DNA of 64,000 nt from Homarus americanus (GCF_018991925.1 NW_024742485.1:372501-436500), one strand, 5' to 3'; counted from the stretch's first letter, positions 33,361 to 44,063 are shown. The notes: generated by a model from the letters alone, not told the origin. Numbers and translations are program-made.

Positions 33361-35317
33361 ATCTACGAGGGCTGATTGTATATCTATTCTGTTTTATTGA
33401 AATTGTTCTCATGCATTAGTTGTGACTGTACTGGGTAGCTTGCATGCATAGTAATGGGGGAACTGTTTGATCAGACTACACTCTATTTTCCGCTTTCTTT
33501 TTTCGATTTGTATGTATATGTACTGTATGTATGTAACCGGTCGGAATTCCCTCACTTAAATAGTTGGGGGTTTTAAGTATAGTGGATGGTAATGCAGTGG
33601 AAGCCCCTTTGAGAAAAACCCGAACCAGCACAAACACAATTAATTTAAAAATTGTTCTCCGTGACCCGTGGAAAGATAGCACCTGTGATTGGGGTGAATG
33701 AGACGCATTGTAAAATTTGACACTTCTATTCCCTCCACCACTACAACCACAATCAATAATGGTACACCAACATTTGCGCACCTCTTAGCATGGCTCTAAA
33801 CACTACACTGGGAACAAAGGTTATACATGATATCAAAATTATGTAGAAATATTAAATGCCTTATGAGAAACTGCTAAGGTAACAGTGCTACTTACAGTAC
33901 ACCAGAATGAGGAGCTTAACTGAAAACAGTTCCTCGTTATCTCACATCCCTTAGTGGCACATAAACATTAGAAAAACAATAGTATCAAAATTATTAAAGA
34001 AATAATGAACAATGCCTTAAGGGCATTCAACAAATAATATCAGTCACTGAGAAATAGTATAAAAATATTAAATATTAACTACACACATGGATCAATCATA
34101 GCCGAGAAAATTACTCATGACCCATCAGGCAGGCGGGTGCTGCGCTGTTTTTGTCAGTATTTCCTCTAGTTTTCAGGAGTCATGAAGGTTTCTCCCCAAT
34201 ACCCGTAAACATGCGTCACACATAGGTTCCGAATGCACCCGTATTTTTAAGGCACTACAAGCCCTTCACAACTTTGGATAGGAACTCTTATGTCTCACTT
34301 GTGAAAATCAACCATGAGGAGCGTTGCTTTCACACCTGGACTTGGAAAATTCTAGACACACCTTACCGCTATTTCCCGTAACATGCATCACACATATGCT
34401 CAGAGCACACCCATACTGGGGAGATAAAATGTCTCTAAGTACCCCCTAGACTCCTGGTCTGAGTGTGTGACCGTTCATTCACTCAGACTGCCTCAGTTTA
34501 CACTCAGTACATCCATGAACCGGAAGAAAGCGACTGTCAGCAGATGAACTCTGTCCAGCTGAGGAAGGGTTCTATTTTCCCGTCCGGTAGATAGTATTTC
34601 TAACTGACCGAAGACACGTGGTGTTGTGAACCAAAATGGGGAGATCTGATGACCCAGAACGATCATCAACCAAGGGATGCTAGCCCCACGTAGTTTAGCT
34701 GGCAGGGGCACTCGTTCACTTCGGGAAGTCCCAGCTAAAACCTTGCTAACCAGAAGCCCTGCAATAAACTCTCAGTTAGCTATTGTTAACTTCTTCTCTG
34801 CCCTATCTAAACCCTGTCTGAGATCGAATAAACTTATTTGCGACACTGAAGACATGTGCGCGCAACGCAACCAGACCACGTGTTCGTCTCTCCTGGGCCG
34901 ACCGCTGTCGTCTGACTGAGGCCCGAGCTGGGGCGGGACAAGGTAGGTAGATACCTACCTTGGGGCGGGATGCCTCAAGGCAAGCCTGCATAGTGACGTC
35001 ATCTTTAGCAAACTAAAAAGCTTCTCTGGGACACACGTAACATTTTTACACTGCGAAACGATCTATAATAATTTTAAATTTAATAATAGTCTCTTAATTT
35101 CATGAGTCGCGTCCATTAATTTGGTAAAATACATTTAATATCGTATAGGCCTAGTTCCAGATGCGCTCACTACGTTTGGGTAAGCGCTGTTGGCGCCCAG
35201 CCAACTACATGGCTTTGGGTGACTCAGCATATCGGCATATCTGTTATTTACCTACTAACGTCTCTAAATGTCACACCGAAATTTCTGAATATTACATGTA
35301 TGTATGATGTATGTATG
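33361..35317. other. longest relatively repeat-poor stretch of the first half; no recognised gene
   Basis: Balanced composition and few SSRs. Two pairs of degenerate duplications are visible: TATCAAAATTAT with AATGCCTTA near 33830 and 33980, and TTCCCGTAACATGCATCACA versus TACCCGTAAACATGCGTCAC near 34370 and 34200. Two AATAAA signals sit at 34763 and 34827. A minus-strand frame at 33476-33781 and others at 34493-34991 show no family I recognise. An old retroelement or LTR is possible but no terminal repeats were found. Confidence 0.5.
34930..34970. other. 22-bp perfect palindrome flanked by GGGGCGGGA direct repeats
   Basis: AAGGTAGGTA, two bases, then TACCTACCTT form an exact inverted repeat at 34940-34961. 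GGGGCGGGA stands on both sides (34930-34938 and 34962-34970). A second small stem, TGCCT/AGGCA, follows at once. Confidence 0.85.
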
Positions 35318-35600
35318 TTTCACCCTTTGGGCAAGTTTCTTTACGCCATTTGCCTCTGTCTACCCAGCAGTAATTGGGGACCTGGATGTTAATCGATTTG
35401 CGAATCGTGTTCCGGGGTAATGATTAGCCAGTGCAGTTGGCGAGTTGTCCAGTCTTCTCGGACTATTCCTTAACACTGGGTCATGCAACTCGTTAACTCA
35501 GGTGGTTGTTGTGTTGGCGACAGCTTCTACACCTTAAACAAATTCACGCCTAGGTGGTCCTTGGGCCGGCCATCCTCGTTACACCAAGGGCAACCACTAA
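35318..35600 (+). mobile_element. tRNA-derived SINE copy lacking its head
   Basis: Body blocks GGGCAAGTTTCTTTACGCCA, CCAGCAGTAATTGGGGACCT, AGCCAGTGCAGTTGGCGAGT and AAATTCACGCCTAGGTGGTC match the minus-strand copy at 46928-47290. The 5' tRNA part is missing and replaced by ATGT repeats. The 3' end runs into about 18 ATGT units (35601-35672), the likely SINE tail. Confidence 0.85.
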
Positions 35601-35752
35601 ATGTATGTATGTATGTATGTATGTATGTATGTATGTATGTATGTATGTATGTATGTATGTATGTATGTATGCATGGCACGTAAAGAAAAAACCTAATTAC
35701 TTACTATTTCTTACACGAAGCATAAAACATAACACATTTCCTTCTTAAGTTC

Positions 35753-35808
<56 letters not shown>
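35601..35808. repeat. (ATGT)n SINE tail and (CA)n
   Basis: ATGT repeats at 35601-35672, 80 bp of AT-rich unique DNA, then (CA)n at 35758-35808. Confidence 0.95.
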
Positions 35809-35810
<2 letters not shown>

Positions 35811-36008
35811 CAACACTCCAGATACGCTCTTGTCCACTTGGCTACGTGGGCCAGTGGTTGACATGTGTGTGTGTCGACGGGATAGGCGTTTCCATTACCT
35901 CTGTGATTGGACATGGTGTGGTTGGACATGGTGAATGGCTAAGCCGGAGGACAGTCTGTGTGTTCCATGGACGAGGCTTAAATGCTGGTATTAATGGTGG
36001 CAAACTTA
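35809..36008 (+). CDS. open frame of unclear nature after (CA)n
   Basis: From CACACAG a plus frame reads ATLQIRSCPLGYVGQWLTCV, CVDGIGVSITSVIGHGVV and RRTVCVFHGRGLNAGING before entering (CTGT)n. It is unusually long and non-repetitive. On the minus strand the same DNA contains GTAGCCAAGTGGACAAGAGC, close to a tRNA A box, so it may be a fragment of another tRNA-derived element. There is no pyrimidine tract before the AG. Confidence 0.25.
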
Positions 36009-36393
36009 TGTCTGTTTGTCTGTCTGTCTGTCTGTCATTCGGTTTGTCTGTCAGTCGGTTTGTTTGTTTCTGTATGCTGCTTTGTCTGTCTGTCTCTGTT
36101 TGTCAGTCTGTCTGTCTGTCTGTGTGTCTGTCTGTCCTTCGTTTTGTCTGTCAGAATATTTGGAAATAAGATTCGATAACAACAACAATAATAATAACAA
36201 CAATAATACCGACATAAAAAAATAAAACACCTGAACCAAAAAATAAATACAAAATAAAATCCCACCAATTTTTTTACCACCTAGGAAAAAAAACTAATTA
36301 GTGTTTAAAAAAAAAATCCCAAGATGTTTCCCCAAAAATTTCCCCAAATTTGATCTTTTTTCTCTCTCTCCCCCCGGCCGCCGCGTTAACAAG
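36009..36393. repeat. (CTGT)n, (AAC/AAT)n and A-rich spacer
   Basis: CTGT repeats at 36009-36150, AAC/AAT repeats at 36179-36210, then A-rich DNA and a CT tract at 36361-36376 ahead of the exon candidate. Confidence 0.88.
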
Positions 36394-36517
36394 AACAAGA
36401 TAGAATATTTAATAGCCAGGGGAACCTTCCAACGCCGAGTTACTTACTTTAATAACTTTTACCCAAACTTTGAGAAACTACCAATCAACTTTTTTTTCTC
36501 CTACAAGTTGTCCGAAG
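36394..36517 (+). CDS. candidate internal exon with consensus donor
   Basis: A CT tract and GTTAACAAG precede a frame reading NKIEYLIARGTFQRRVTYFN, NFYPNFEKLPINFFFSYKL and SE, ending at a textbook donor GAAG/GTGAGTG in phase 1. Basic residues alternate with aromatic ones and look protein-like; no family is recognised. Joined to the acceptor at 37350 it reads on as EEQEQEEEGKSRR and stops, so the two may be the last exons of one gene across an 833-nt intron. The GC-rich piece between the CT tract and the AG is unusual. Confidence 0.4.
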
Positions 36518-36750
36518 GTGAGTGACAATCCCCCTCCCCAAAAAGTAAAAAATCGAGAGTAAATAAAAACCAGGTAAATTAATTTGTGACGTAATTTATT
36601 CTCGTGTGAAGTTTTTTTTTGTTTATCTTCGTCTTGAGGAGGTGAGAGGAGGAGGAGGGAGGAGGAGGAGGAGGAGGAGGAGGAGGAGGAGGAGGAGGAG
36701 GGAGGGAGGAGGAGGAGGAGGAGGAAGTGTATTTGTTGTAAAATGGTAAG

Positions 36751-36825
<75 letters not shown>

Positions 36826-37350
36826 AGTGCATCGATTCGTCATCAATATATAACAAGAATTATTAAACGAACATTGCAAATTTTAATGCAACAAAAGACC
36901 AATTGCAGACTACCCAAAAAACACCATTTAGGTCATTATAATCAGCTTGTAATATAATTATAGGTAAGTTTTCATTACGTGTGAATACTGTATAATTGTA
37001 TTGGTAATTATACGAGTTTTTGTAATATCTCCTATGATTATACATCTATTGTCATTGTTAATTACTAAACAGCCCCGTGAGGATGATTATACACACACAC
37101 ACACATTGCAACATCACTATAATTATGTAAATGTTATTATATACTAGTGGAGAGAAGACCAGAATAATTATATGTGGTATGCAACACCTCCTCAAATTAT
37201 ACGACTGGTGATCATTATTATGGAACAATAGAATGATTATAATTATACACTTTGCAATATTTGCAATTATACTAATGCGAATCGTTAAAATTATCAACCG
37301 AGTCAACAATAATATCATCTGAATTATTAATGAATTGTCAGGATTATCAG
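36518..37350. repeat. putative intron with (GGA)n and (CT)n
   Basis: Between the two candidate exons lie (GGA)n at 36638-36725, (CT)n at 36751-36823 and AT-rich unique DNA. It begins GTGAGT and ends TTATCAG. Confidence 0.45.
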
Positions 37351-37440
37351 AAGAACAAGAACAAGAAGAGGAAGGCAAAAGTAGACGATGATGATGAGGA
37401 GGAGGAGGAGGAGGAGGAGGAGGGGGAGGCCAGGGCGTGA
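37351..37440 (+). CDS. candidate terminal exon, charged C-terminus
   Basis: After GGATTATCAG two frames are plausible. In phase with the exon at 36394 it encodes EEQEQEEEGKSRR and stops at 37389-37391. In the zero phase it encodes KNKNKKRKAKVDDDD, nine Glu, then GEARA and a stop at 37438-37440, a basic cluster resembling a nuclear localisation signal followed by an acidic tail. Nuclear and chromatin proteins often end so (established). A GGA microsatellite inside the coding part is an alternative explanation for the Glu run. Confidence 0.35.
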   Translation, partial: KNKNKKRKAKVDDDDEEEEEEEEEGEARA

Positions 37441-37747
37441 AGGTAGACCAGGCAGGTGTGGGTAAACATGAATATTAATGTGAACTCTCAGGTTACTCGC
37501 GGTCTGCTGGTCTAAAGTCGACAGTGTGGTAATTTACATACGTGTGAAGAGCTTAACGCCGGGCCTAGAGACTGGAGGTGAGGTTAAAGAGGTGGAGGGG
37601 AGGAAGAGTGGGAGATGGTGTGAGGGAAGGATGAAGAGGAGGAGGTATAGGGGAAGATGGTGTGTGGGAGGGAAGAGGAGGGAGGAGGAGGAAGAGAGAG
37701 GGAGAAGAAGAAGATGGTGTATAAATGTGTTACTTTAAATCTCTTAC
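37441..37747. repeat. GA-rich DNA with GGAAGATGGTGTG repeats
   Basis: Unique DNA to 37560, then purine-rich sequence with three imperfect GAAGATGGTGT copies. Confidence 0.75.
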
Positions 37748-37821
37748 CAAGATTCTCGTAATGTTTACAAACGTCTCAGTAAACCAATGTTGAGATATAA
37801 CCCCGACCACGTGTTCAGTAT
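37748..37821 (-). CDS. candidate 74-nt internal exon (minus strand)
   Basis: On the minus strand a site ending GAACGCCAG is followed by an open frame TEHVVGVISQHWFTETFVNI then TRIL and the donor TTG/GTAAGAG. Only one of three frames is open. It has one NIT sequon. The acceptor has a T-rich tract but ends in a purine-rich stretch. No recognised family. Confidence 0.3.
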
Positions 37822-38640
37822 CTGGCGTTCATAAAAACTGATAAGATTTTTTTTTTTTAATTAAATATTTACGAATAGAGATAAATATATATATATACCA
37901 AGTGTATTTTGAAGTTGCTTATAGGATCAAAACCAGAGTAGGACGACAGGTAGAGGTATAAATAACAGGTACATTAATTAACAGGTGTTGACTGTATCAT
38001 AAAGGTATTGTGTCGTAATCTATGATAATATAGGTACATTAATTAGCAGGTGTTGCCCTAAGACAGCATCAAGCCTGTCTAAATAGCGTGTATCTGTCAG
38101 CTGTCTATTTTTGTCTGTCAGCTGTCTTGTCTGTCTGATCCCTAGCGTGTTGCACTATGGCCAAAATTGAGGCAGAGAGTTAAGTGAGTTTTCTTGGGGC
38201 GTAGAGGAGGCGTCATCGAGGGGGAACTTGGGCGGAGAAATGCTTTTAGGGCGGAAGTGTGATTTAATGACAGCCAGAGAGAGAGAGAGAGGTGGGGGGG
38301 GTAGATGACCTTGAGGGAATCATAGGACGAGGGAAAGATTGAGAGAGAATGATAAAGAGAATTGATAGATAGAGAGAGGGAGAGACCAACAGACAGACTG
38401 ACAGACACACAGACAGACACAGAGAAAGAATTAAAAAAAGACAATAAATAAGAAACAGACAAAAACTACCCAATCAGAGAAGACAGTCACAAAAGAAAGA
38501 GAGAGAAAGAAAAGGAAGAAAGAAAGAAAAAAAAGGGGGAAAAAAAGCCTGGGGTCAAAAGGAGGTTGATGAAGAGAGAGAGAGAGTGGCGGACCCGATA
38601 AGAGAGAAGGTGTTAAAACTGACTCTCTCTCTCTCTCTCT
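37822..38640. other. AT-rich unique DNA then GA-rich sequence
   Basis: A duplicated segment (AGGTACATTAATTAACAGGTGTTG, near 37967 and 38030) sits in AT-rich DNA; ACAGACAGAC and GAGA tracts follow at 38275-38590. No gene. Confidence 0.7.
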
Positions 38641-38978
38641 CTCTCTCGTCTTGTACACCCTGAAGGCAAGAAGCTATTCCAGGTGACATCAGACCAGCCC
38701 TTAGGTCGATATTTGGTGGAGAGAGAAGGAGGGTGTTGGGCGGGTGGGGGGGGGCAAGTGTCTTGTTATGTCGTGGTGCAAGACGTGAAATGAAAGAGAT
38801 GGGTTTATAAGGCTCTAGAGGGTAGTCTGTACCTCAATTAGGTAGTGTCTCAGATTAGCTGCTGGCATAATCATCACTGACCTGCTTTAGTGATTACCTG
38901 GGCGTTATGTAATTACTGGAGTGGTCGTAATTTAGTCGTTATTGCATTATTTTTGTACCTTGGGAAGTGATATTATGG

Positions 38979-39064
<86 letters not shown>

Positions 39065-39340
39065 GGCCCCTCGAGGGACTATTGTATATTATTAAGCACA
39101 CTTCACTGTACTGGGTGTCCACTGTCCACTCCTTAGACAGTCAGTCCCACAGTCAGTCAGCCAACCACACAGACAGTCAGTCAACCACACAGTCAGCCCG
39201 CTAATCAGTACACCTGACATGCGACTTGTTGGGTGGTCACAGGTGAAGGCTTACCAGGTGCGCCACAAGCGAATAATTCATTAGATGTCAAGTAATGTTG
39301 TGACGACTGACAGCCCCTCTCCGCCACTGGAGTCCCGTGT
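38641..39340. other. unique DNA with an 80-bp (CA)n and CAGTCAGTC repeats
   Basis: (CA)n at 38982-39062. At 39136-39200 AGTCAGTCAACCACACAG recurs imperfectly. The stretch 39270-39345 is balanced but has no clear splice site. Confidence 0.75.
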
Positions 39341-40400
39341 GTACCGTGACCTCCTCCTCCTCCTCCTCCTCCTCCTCTTTCTTCTTCTTCTTACTACCAG
39401 ACCTCCTCCTCTCCTCCTCCTCCTGCCTCTTTCTTCTTCCTTCCTTCCCTTCCCTCTCCTCTTTTTCTCTTCCTTCCCTCTTCGTCCCCTTCCTTTTCTT
39501 TTCTACCCCCCTCCTCCTTCCTGCCCCCCTCCTCCTCTTCTTCCCCCCCCTCGTCCTCCTTCCTCCTCCTCCTCCTCCTCCTCCTCCCTGCACCTCCTCC
39601 TCCTCCTCCTCTCACCCCCCCTCCTCCTCCTCCTCCTCCTCCCTTTCCCTCCCCTCCTCCTCCTCTCTCTCTTCCTCTCTCCTCCTCCTCCTCTCTCTTC
39701 CTCCTCTCTCCTTCTCTTCCTCCTCCTCTCTCCCTCTCTTCCTCCTCTGCCCCTTCCTCCTCCTCTCTCCCCTCCTCCCTCCTCATCTTCCCTCTTCCTC
39801 CACCTCCTCTGCCTTCCTCCTCTCTCCTCTCCTCCTCTCCTCTCTCTCTCCCTCCTCTCTCCTCTCTTCTTCCTCCTCCTTCTCCTCTCTCCCTCTCTTC
39901 CTCCTCTCTCCTCTCCCTCTCTCCCCTCTCTCCTCTCTCCTCTCTCCTCCTCCTCCTCTCTCTCCCTCCTCTTCCTCCTCTTCCTCTCTCTCCTCCTCCT
40001 CCCTCTCTCCCTCTCTTCCTCCTCTCCCCACTCCTCTCCCCTCTCTTCCTCCTCTCCCCTCTCTTCTTCCTCCTCTCTCCCCTCTCCTCTTTCTCCTCTC
40101 TCCCCTCTCTTCCTCCTCTCTCCTTCTCTTCTCCTCCTCTCTCCCCTCTCTTCCCATCTCTCCCTCTCTTCCCTCTGTCTCTCCCTCTCTTCCCCTCCTC
40201 TCTCCCTCTCTCTTCTTCCTCCTCTCTCCCCTCTTCTCCTCCTCCTCCTCCCTCCTCCTCTCTCCTCCTCCTCTCTCCCTCTCTTCCTCCTCCTCCTCCT
40301 CTCCCTCTCCTCCCCCTCCTCCCTCCCTCTCTCCCCTCTCTCCTCTTCCCTCTCTTCTCCTCATCTCCTCCTCTCTCCTCTCCTCCTCTCCTCCTTCTCT
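39341..40400. repeat. 1-kb (CCT/CTCT)n polypyrimidine block
   Basis: The plus strand is almost all C and T for about 1050 bp, with CTCCTCCTC and CCCTCTCTTCC motifs. Frames of 395 codons (plus) and 344 codons (minus) result from the lack of A/G, hence of stops. Confidence 0.97.
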
Positions 40401-40410
40401 CTTCCCTCAG

Positions 40411-40525
40411 CCAGCAGGAGTGACTCATGGGTCATGCCCCCCCCTTCCTTCCGCTACAGAGAAATGAGATAGAGGCGACAAGGAGAACTTCCACCAACAC
40501 CTGCAGGGTCTGGCGTGTGTGTGTG

Positions 40526-40565
<40 letters not shown>

Positions 40566-40625
40566 CTGTCTGTCCTCTCCTCTTCCTCCTCACACCACCA
40601 GCAGGAATGAGGCTACAGGGATATC

Positions 40626-40664
<39 letters not shown>

Positions 40665-40717
40665 GAGGTGGCTGTCGAGTGGAGCATCAGTACTTTCTAA
40701 ACTATTCCAACAGAGGG
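40411..40717 (+). CDS. cluster of exon-like pieces after repeated acceptors
   Basis: Acceptor-like AG ends lie at 40410, 40459, 40601 and 40664. The first three are followed by related sequence (CCAGCAGGAGTGACTC, AGAAATGAGATAGAGG, CAGGAATGAGGCTACA). Frames read SRSDSWVMPPPSFRYREMR with a stop, and RNEIEATRRTSTNTCRVW. The last piece (40665-40717) reads GGCRVEHQYFLNYSNRG to a donor GAGGG/GTGAGG. CTGT and CT repeats separate them. They look like duplicated remnants of one exon start rather than a working series. Confidence 0.25.
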
Positions 40718-40760
40718 GTGAGGCAGACACAAGCAGCTGGTGTTGGCCATGAGAATGCCC

Positions 40761-40833
<73 letters not shown>

Positions 40834-40835
40834 GG
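40527..40835. repeat. (CTGT)n, (CT)n and (GT)n microsatellites
   Basis: CTGT at 40527-40570, CT at 40627-40662 and GT at 40764-40831. Confidence 0.96.
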
Positions 40836-41032
40836 GTCGTGATCTTCATTCCCTGACATTCCCAGCCACCACACGGAAATGGAGAGAGAGAGTGGGGAGA
40901 AGGAGGGAGAGAGATAGAGGGTGATAGTGAGAAGGGAGAGAAGAGGTGAGAAGGAGAAGGAGGAGAGGGTGATAGTGGGAGAAGGAGAAGGAGGGAGAGA
41001 GGTATAGAGGGGGAGAGAATGCACACTAGGAT
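40836..41032. other. GA-rich spacer
   Basis: GGAGAGAGAG and GAGAAGGAG repeats; no gene. Confidence 0.85.
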
Positions 41033-41556
41033 CTGAGGTAGTCTATTATTGGAGGTAGTCTATTATTGAGGTAGTTATTATTGGAGGTTATTGGAGGTAG
41101 TCATTATTGGAGGTAGTGGAGGTAGTCTATTATTGAGGTAGTCTATTATTGGAGGTAGTCTATTATTGGAGGTAGTCTATTATTGGAGGTAGTCTATTAT
41201 TGGAGTAGTAGTCTATTATTGAGGTAGTCTATTATTGATAGTCTATTATTGGAGGTAGTCTATTATTGGAGGTAGTCTATTATTGGAGGTAGTCTATTAC
41301 TGGAGGTAGTCTATTATTGGAGGTAGTCTATTATTGGAGGTAGTCTATTATTGGAGGTAGTCTATTATTGGAGGTAGTCTATTATTGGAGGTAGTCTATT
41401 ACTGGAGGTAGTCTATTATTGGAGGTAGTCTATTATTGGAGGTAGTCTATTACTGGAGGTAGTCTATTATTGGAGGTAGTCTATTACTGGAGGTAGTCTA
41501 TTATTGGAGGTAGTCTATTATTGGAGGTAGTCTTATACTGGAGGTAGTCTATTAAC
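41033..41556. repeat. 17-bp minisatellite (GGAGGTAGTCTATTATT)
   Basis: About 30 units, the central ones identical apart from ATTATT/ATTACT. Edges are frayed by deletions, as in arrays growing from the middle. Confidence 0.96.
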
Positions 41557-42308
41557 TCCGTAGTGAAAGACTTAATACCTGCTACACATTCCCCCCAAAT
41601 TTCTTGTATTTGAGTCGACTGAAATTAGACCTCGATTCACAGTGTAAAATTCAGTGTAAATTTCAGGGTAAAATTGAGTGTTAAATAGTGCAAAAATTTT
41701 ATAAAATCAGTGTAAAATTCTGTGTAAAATTGGGTGTAAAATAGTGTAAAATTCTGTATAAATTCAGTGTAAAAATTCCTTCATTCACGTTAGATGATGA
41801 ATAGCCGAAGAAAAACATCAATGAATCGACCTGTGGGGGATATTTTTTTTTATTCATTATGTAAAAAATATCCTCTAGAATGCATTAATAGTGATGTTGA
41901 GTCAATAACCACGAACAGGAATTATTGACCAAGATTGAGTATAGAAATGGGATGTTGTTGTTGTTTATTTGTGTGTAGAAAGGTAAACAAACACATAAGC
42001 AAGTAACAAATAAACAAACTAACCAATACATAAACAAACCCTCAAAGAAACAAACAAACACAAACAAACAAACACAAAACATCTAAAGTTTCACATGAGA
42101 CATTTTCCCCAAAAAAAAAAACACCCTAAAATTTAAATGTATACAAAGTCGAAAGGCGTAAAGGCAACCATTCAGTCTTCATCTATTTCACCAACAGGAC
42201 TTATTAGGCGAGGAAATGTTCCTCTCCTTTCTCTCACTCTCCCTCCTTCCTCTACCTCCCTGTAAGCACCAGGAACCGATCGCCACGCATTCCGGCAACT
42301 ACCCTCAC
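41557..42308. other. AT-rich DNA with GTGTAAAAT repeats; no gene
   Basis: A degenerate array of TCAGTGTAAAATT-type units lies at 41635-41775, then AACAAACAAA-rich sequence. No supported exon. Confidence 0.75.
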
Positions 42309-42385
42309 CTGGCACCTTACTAGGCCGGCACTCAAGGCACACTGACATGTAAAGTATGGTGTGGCGGTGGCACTATGGGGGGCTA
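42309..42385 (-). CDS. candidate 77-nt internal exon (minus strand)
   Basis: On the minus strand CCCTGAACAGAAGCAG is followed by an open frame APHSATATPYFTCQCALSAG then LVRCQ, ending at a consensus donor CCAG/GTGAGG. GC content is raised. Three cysteines suggest an extracellular or zinc-binding segment, but nothing is recognised. Confidence 0.27.
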
Positions 42386-42734
42386 CTGCTTCTGTTCAGG
42401 GCTGTGGTGGAGACTTCACTAGAAATTGAAGTTATTTAAGATAATAACAACAAAACTATAACAAATTCCCTGATAACAAATACATATTAATTTCTATCCA
42501 GTATTTCAGTATATAGACTTTTTGTTACAATCTCTGTACTATTATATAAGGGACTTTTGTTAACAATTCTGTACTGAATGTCGTGGTGGCGTTTAACAAA
42601 TATGCGGGAGCATTGACGGAAAATAGAAGCCCCGTGTGGTGTAGGCAGTCCTTGGGTGTGTGTTTAAAGGGCAAACTGTGTTACCTTGGCTGGGACATGA
42701 CAGGTAGGTACAGGGTTGGGGAAACAGGTCTTCT
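42386..42734. other. AT-rich unique DNA; no gene
   Basis: One degenerate duplication (ACTTTTTGTTAC and ACTTTTGTTAAC) near 42520; nothing coding. Confidence 0.6.
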
Positions 42735-43048
42735 GTTGGGTTAGATTAGGCTTGGTTAGGTTAGGCTTAGGCTGGGTTGGGTGGGGTTAGGGTTAGGCTT
42801 AGGTTGCTAGACAGGCTTGTGGCTGGGTTGGGTTGGGCTGGGCTGGGCTGGGTTGGGCTGGGCTGGGTTGGGCTGGGCTTGACGTGGAGTTAGCTAGTTT
42901 CTTTTAGGCTGGGTTGGGCTGGGTTGGGCTACGGGGGTTAGGTTAGGTTTGGGTTGGGGCTGGCTTGGCTAGGCTGGGCTGGGCTGTCAGCTGGCTACTG
43001 GGCTGGGCTGGGCTGGGTTGGCTGGCTGGCTGGGCTGGGTTCCGGTTC
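42735..43048. repeat. TTAGG array grading into GGCTGGGCTGG
   Basis: GGTTA units near 42745 become GGCTTA, GGCTG and GGTTG units; the 5-bp period survives the change from TTAGG to CTGGG. The right end is mostly GGGCT. Confidence 0.9.
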
Positions 43049-43337
43049 ATGGTAGAGAGATTAGCAAGCCGCCGAGATAGGAGCCAGACACACACAAGCC
43101 TTCTTACTGATATTAACCCAACGTTAAGTCTTTTGTCACACACACTGGAGTTTATTCCGTATCACAAAACACTAGAGCGAAAAATTTTTAGGTTTAATTC
43201 CCTGGTATATTTCCCGTGTTTATTACCTGAGTTTATTTCCCTATTTTACTTTTCTAGTTTTTTCCCTGGTTTATTTTTACCTGTTGATTAAAAACACCTG
43301 GACTATTTGTGAACATAATATGATCCCTTAACCAATC
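43049..43337. other. unique AT-rich DNA
   Basis: No supported exon; TTTATTACCTGAGTTTATTTCC-type imperfect repeats near 43200-43285. Confidence 0.6.
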
Positions 43338-43570
43338 CCTAATCACGTCTCCTAGCCAGTCTCCTACCCCCTCACGTCTCCTAGCCACAGTCTCCTACCC
43401 CCTCACGTCTCCTAGCCAGTCCCCACCCCCCACGTCTCCTAGCCACAGTCTCCTCCCCCCGCCGTCCCCCAGCCACAGTCCCCACCCCCACGTCTCCCAG
43501 CCACAGTCTCCTCCCCCCTCAGTCTCCCTAAAGCAGTCCACCCCTCAGTCTCCTTGGCCATAGTCTCCTC
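43338..43570. repeat. about 31-bp minisatellite (CACGTCTCCTAGCCACAGTC)
   Basis: Seven to eight units with CCCCAC length changes. Confidence 0.9.
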
Positions 43571-43843
43571 ACCCCGTCACACTTCTTCATCAGTAATTCA
43601 CTAAGTGCATCGACAGGTGGGATCTCCTCCTCTCTCAGTCTTTCTTTATATTCTCCTGTCTCTCTTGCCCCTTCTTTCTCTCTCTGCTTTCTTTCACTCT
43701 AACTGATTAGTTGTCTTTGTCTTCTCTCTCTCTCTCTCTCTTCTTTCTTCTTCTTCTTTCTCTCTCTCTTTTTCTCTCAGTATTTACGAGTACCTGGTTT
43801 ATTATCTATCTATCTATCTATCATCCGTTTCCGTTCAAATAGA

Positions 43844-43894
<51 letters not shown>

Positions 43895-44032
43895 TAATAC
43901 ACACCCTTGGTATTTAATAAGTGTTCTGCTGTATAATTGGATCACCTCCCTTCTCCTCCATCATCATTATTTTCATTATTCTACTTTCCTTTATTGCTTT
44001 TATCCCATTTATTCCTTCTATTACATTTATCG

Positions 44033-44063
<31 letters not shown>

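Noticed and set aside
33476..33781. Minus frame with C and H residues reminiscent of a THAP-type zinc finger
   Set aside because: Spacing of Cys/His and the expected Pro and Trp landmarks do not fit.
34493..34991. LTR or solo-LTR (two AATAAA signals, balanced composition)
   Set aside because: No paired terminal repeats, TG/CA ends, primer-binding site or target duplication could be seen.
39285..40472. 395-codon plus and 344-codon minus frames
   Set aside because: Polypyrimidine DNA lacks stop codons; composition explains both.
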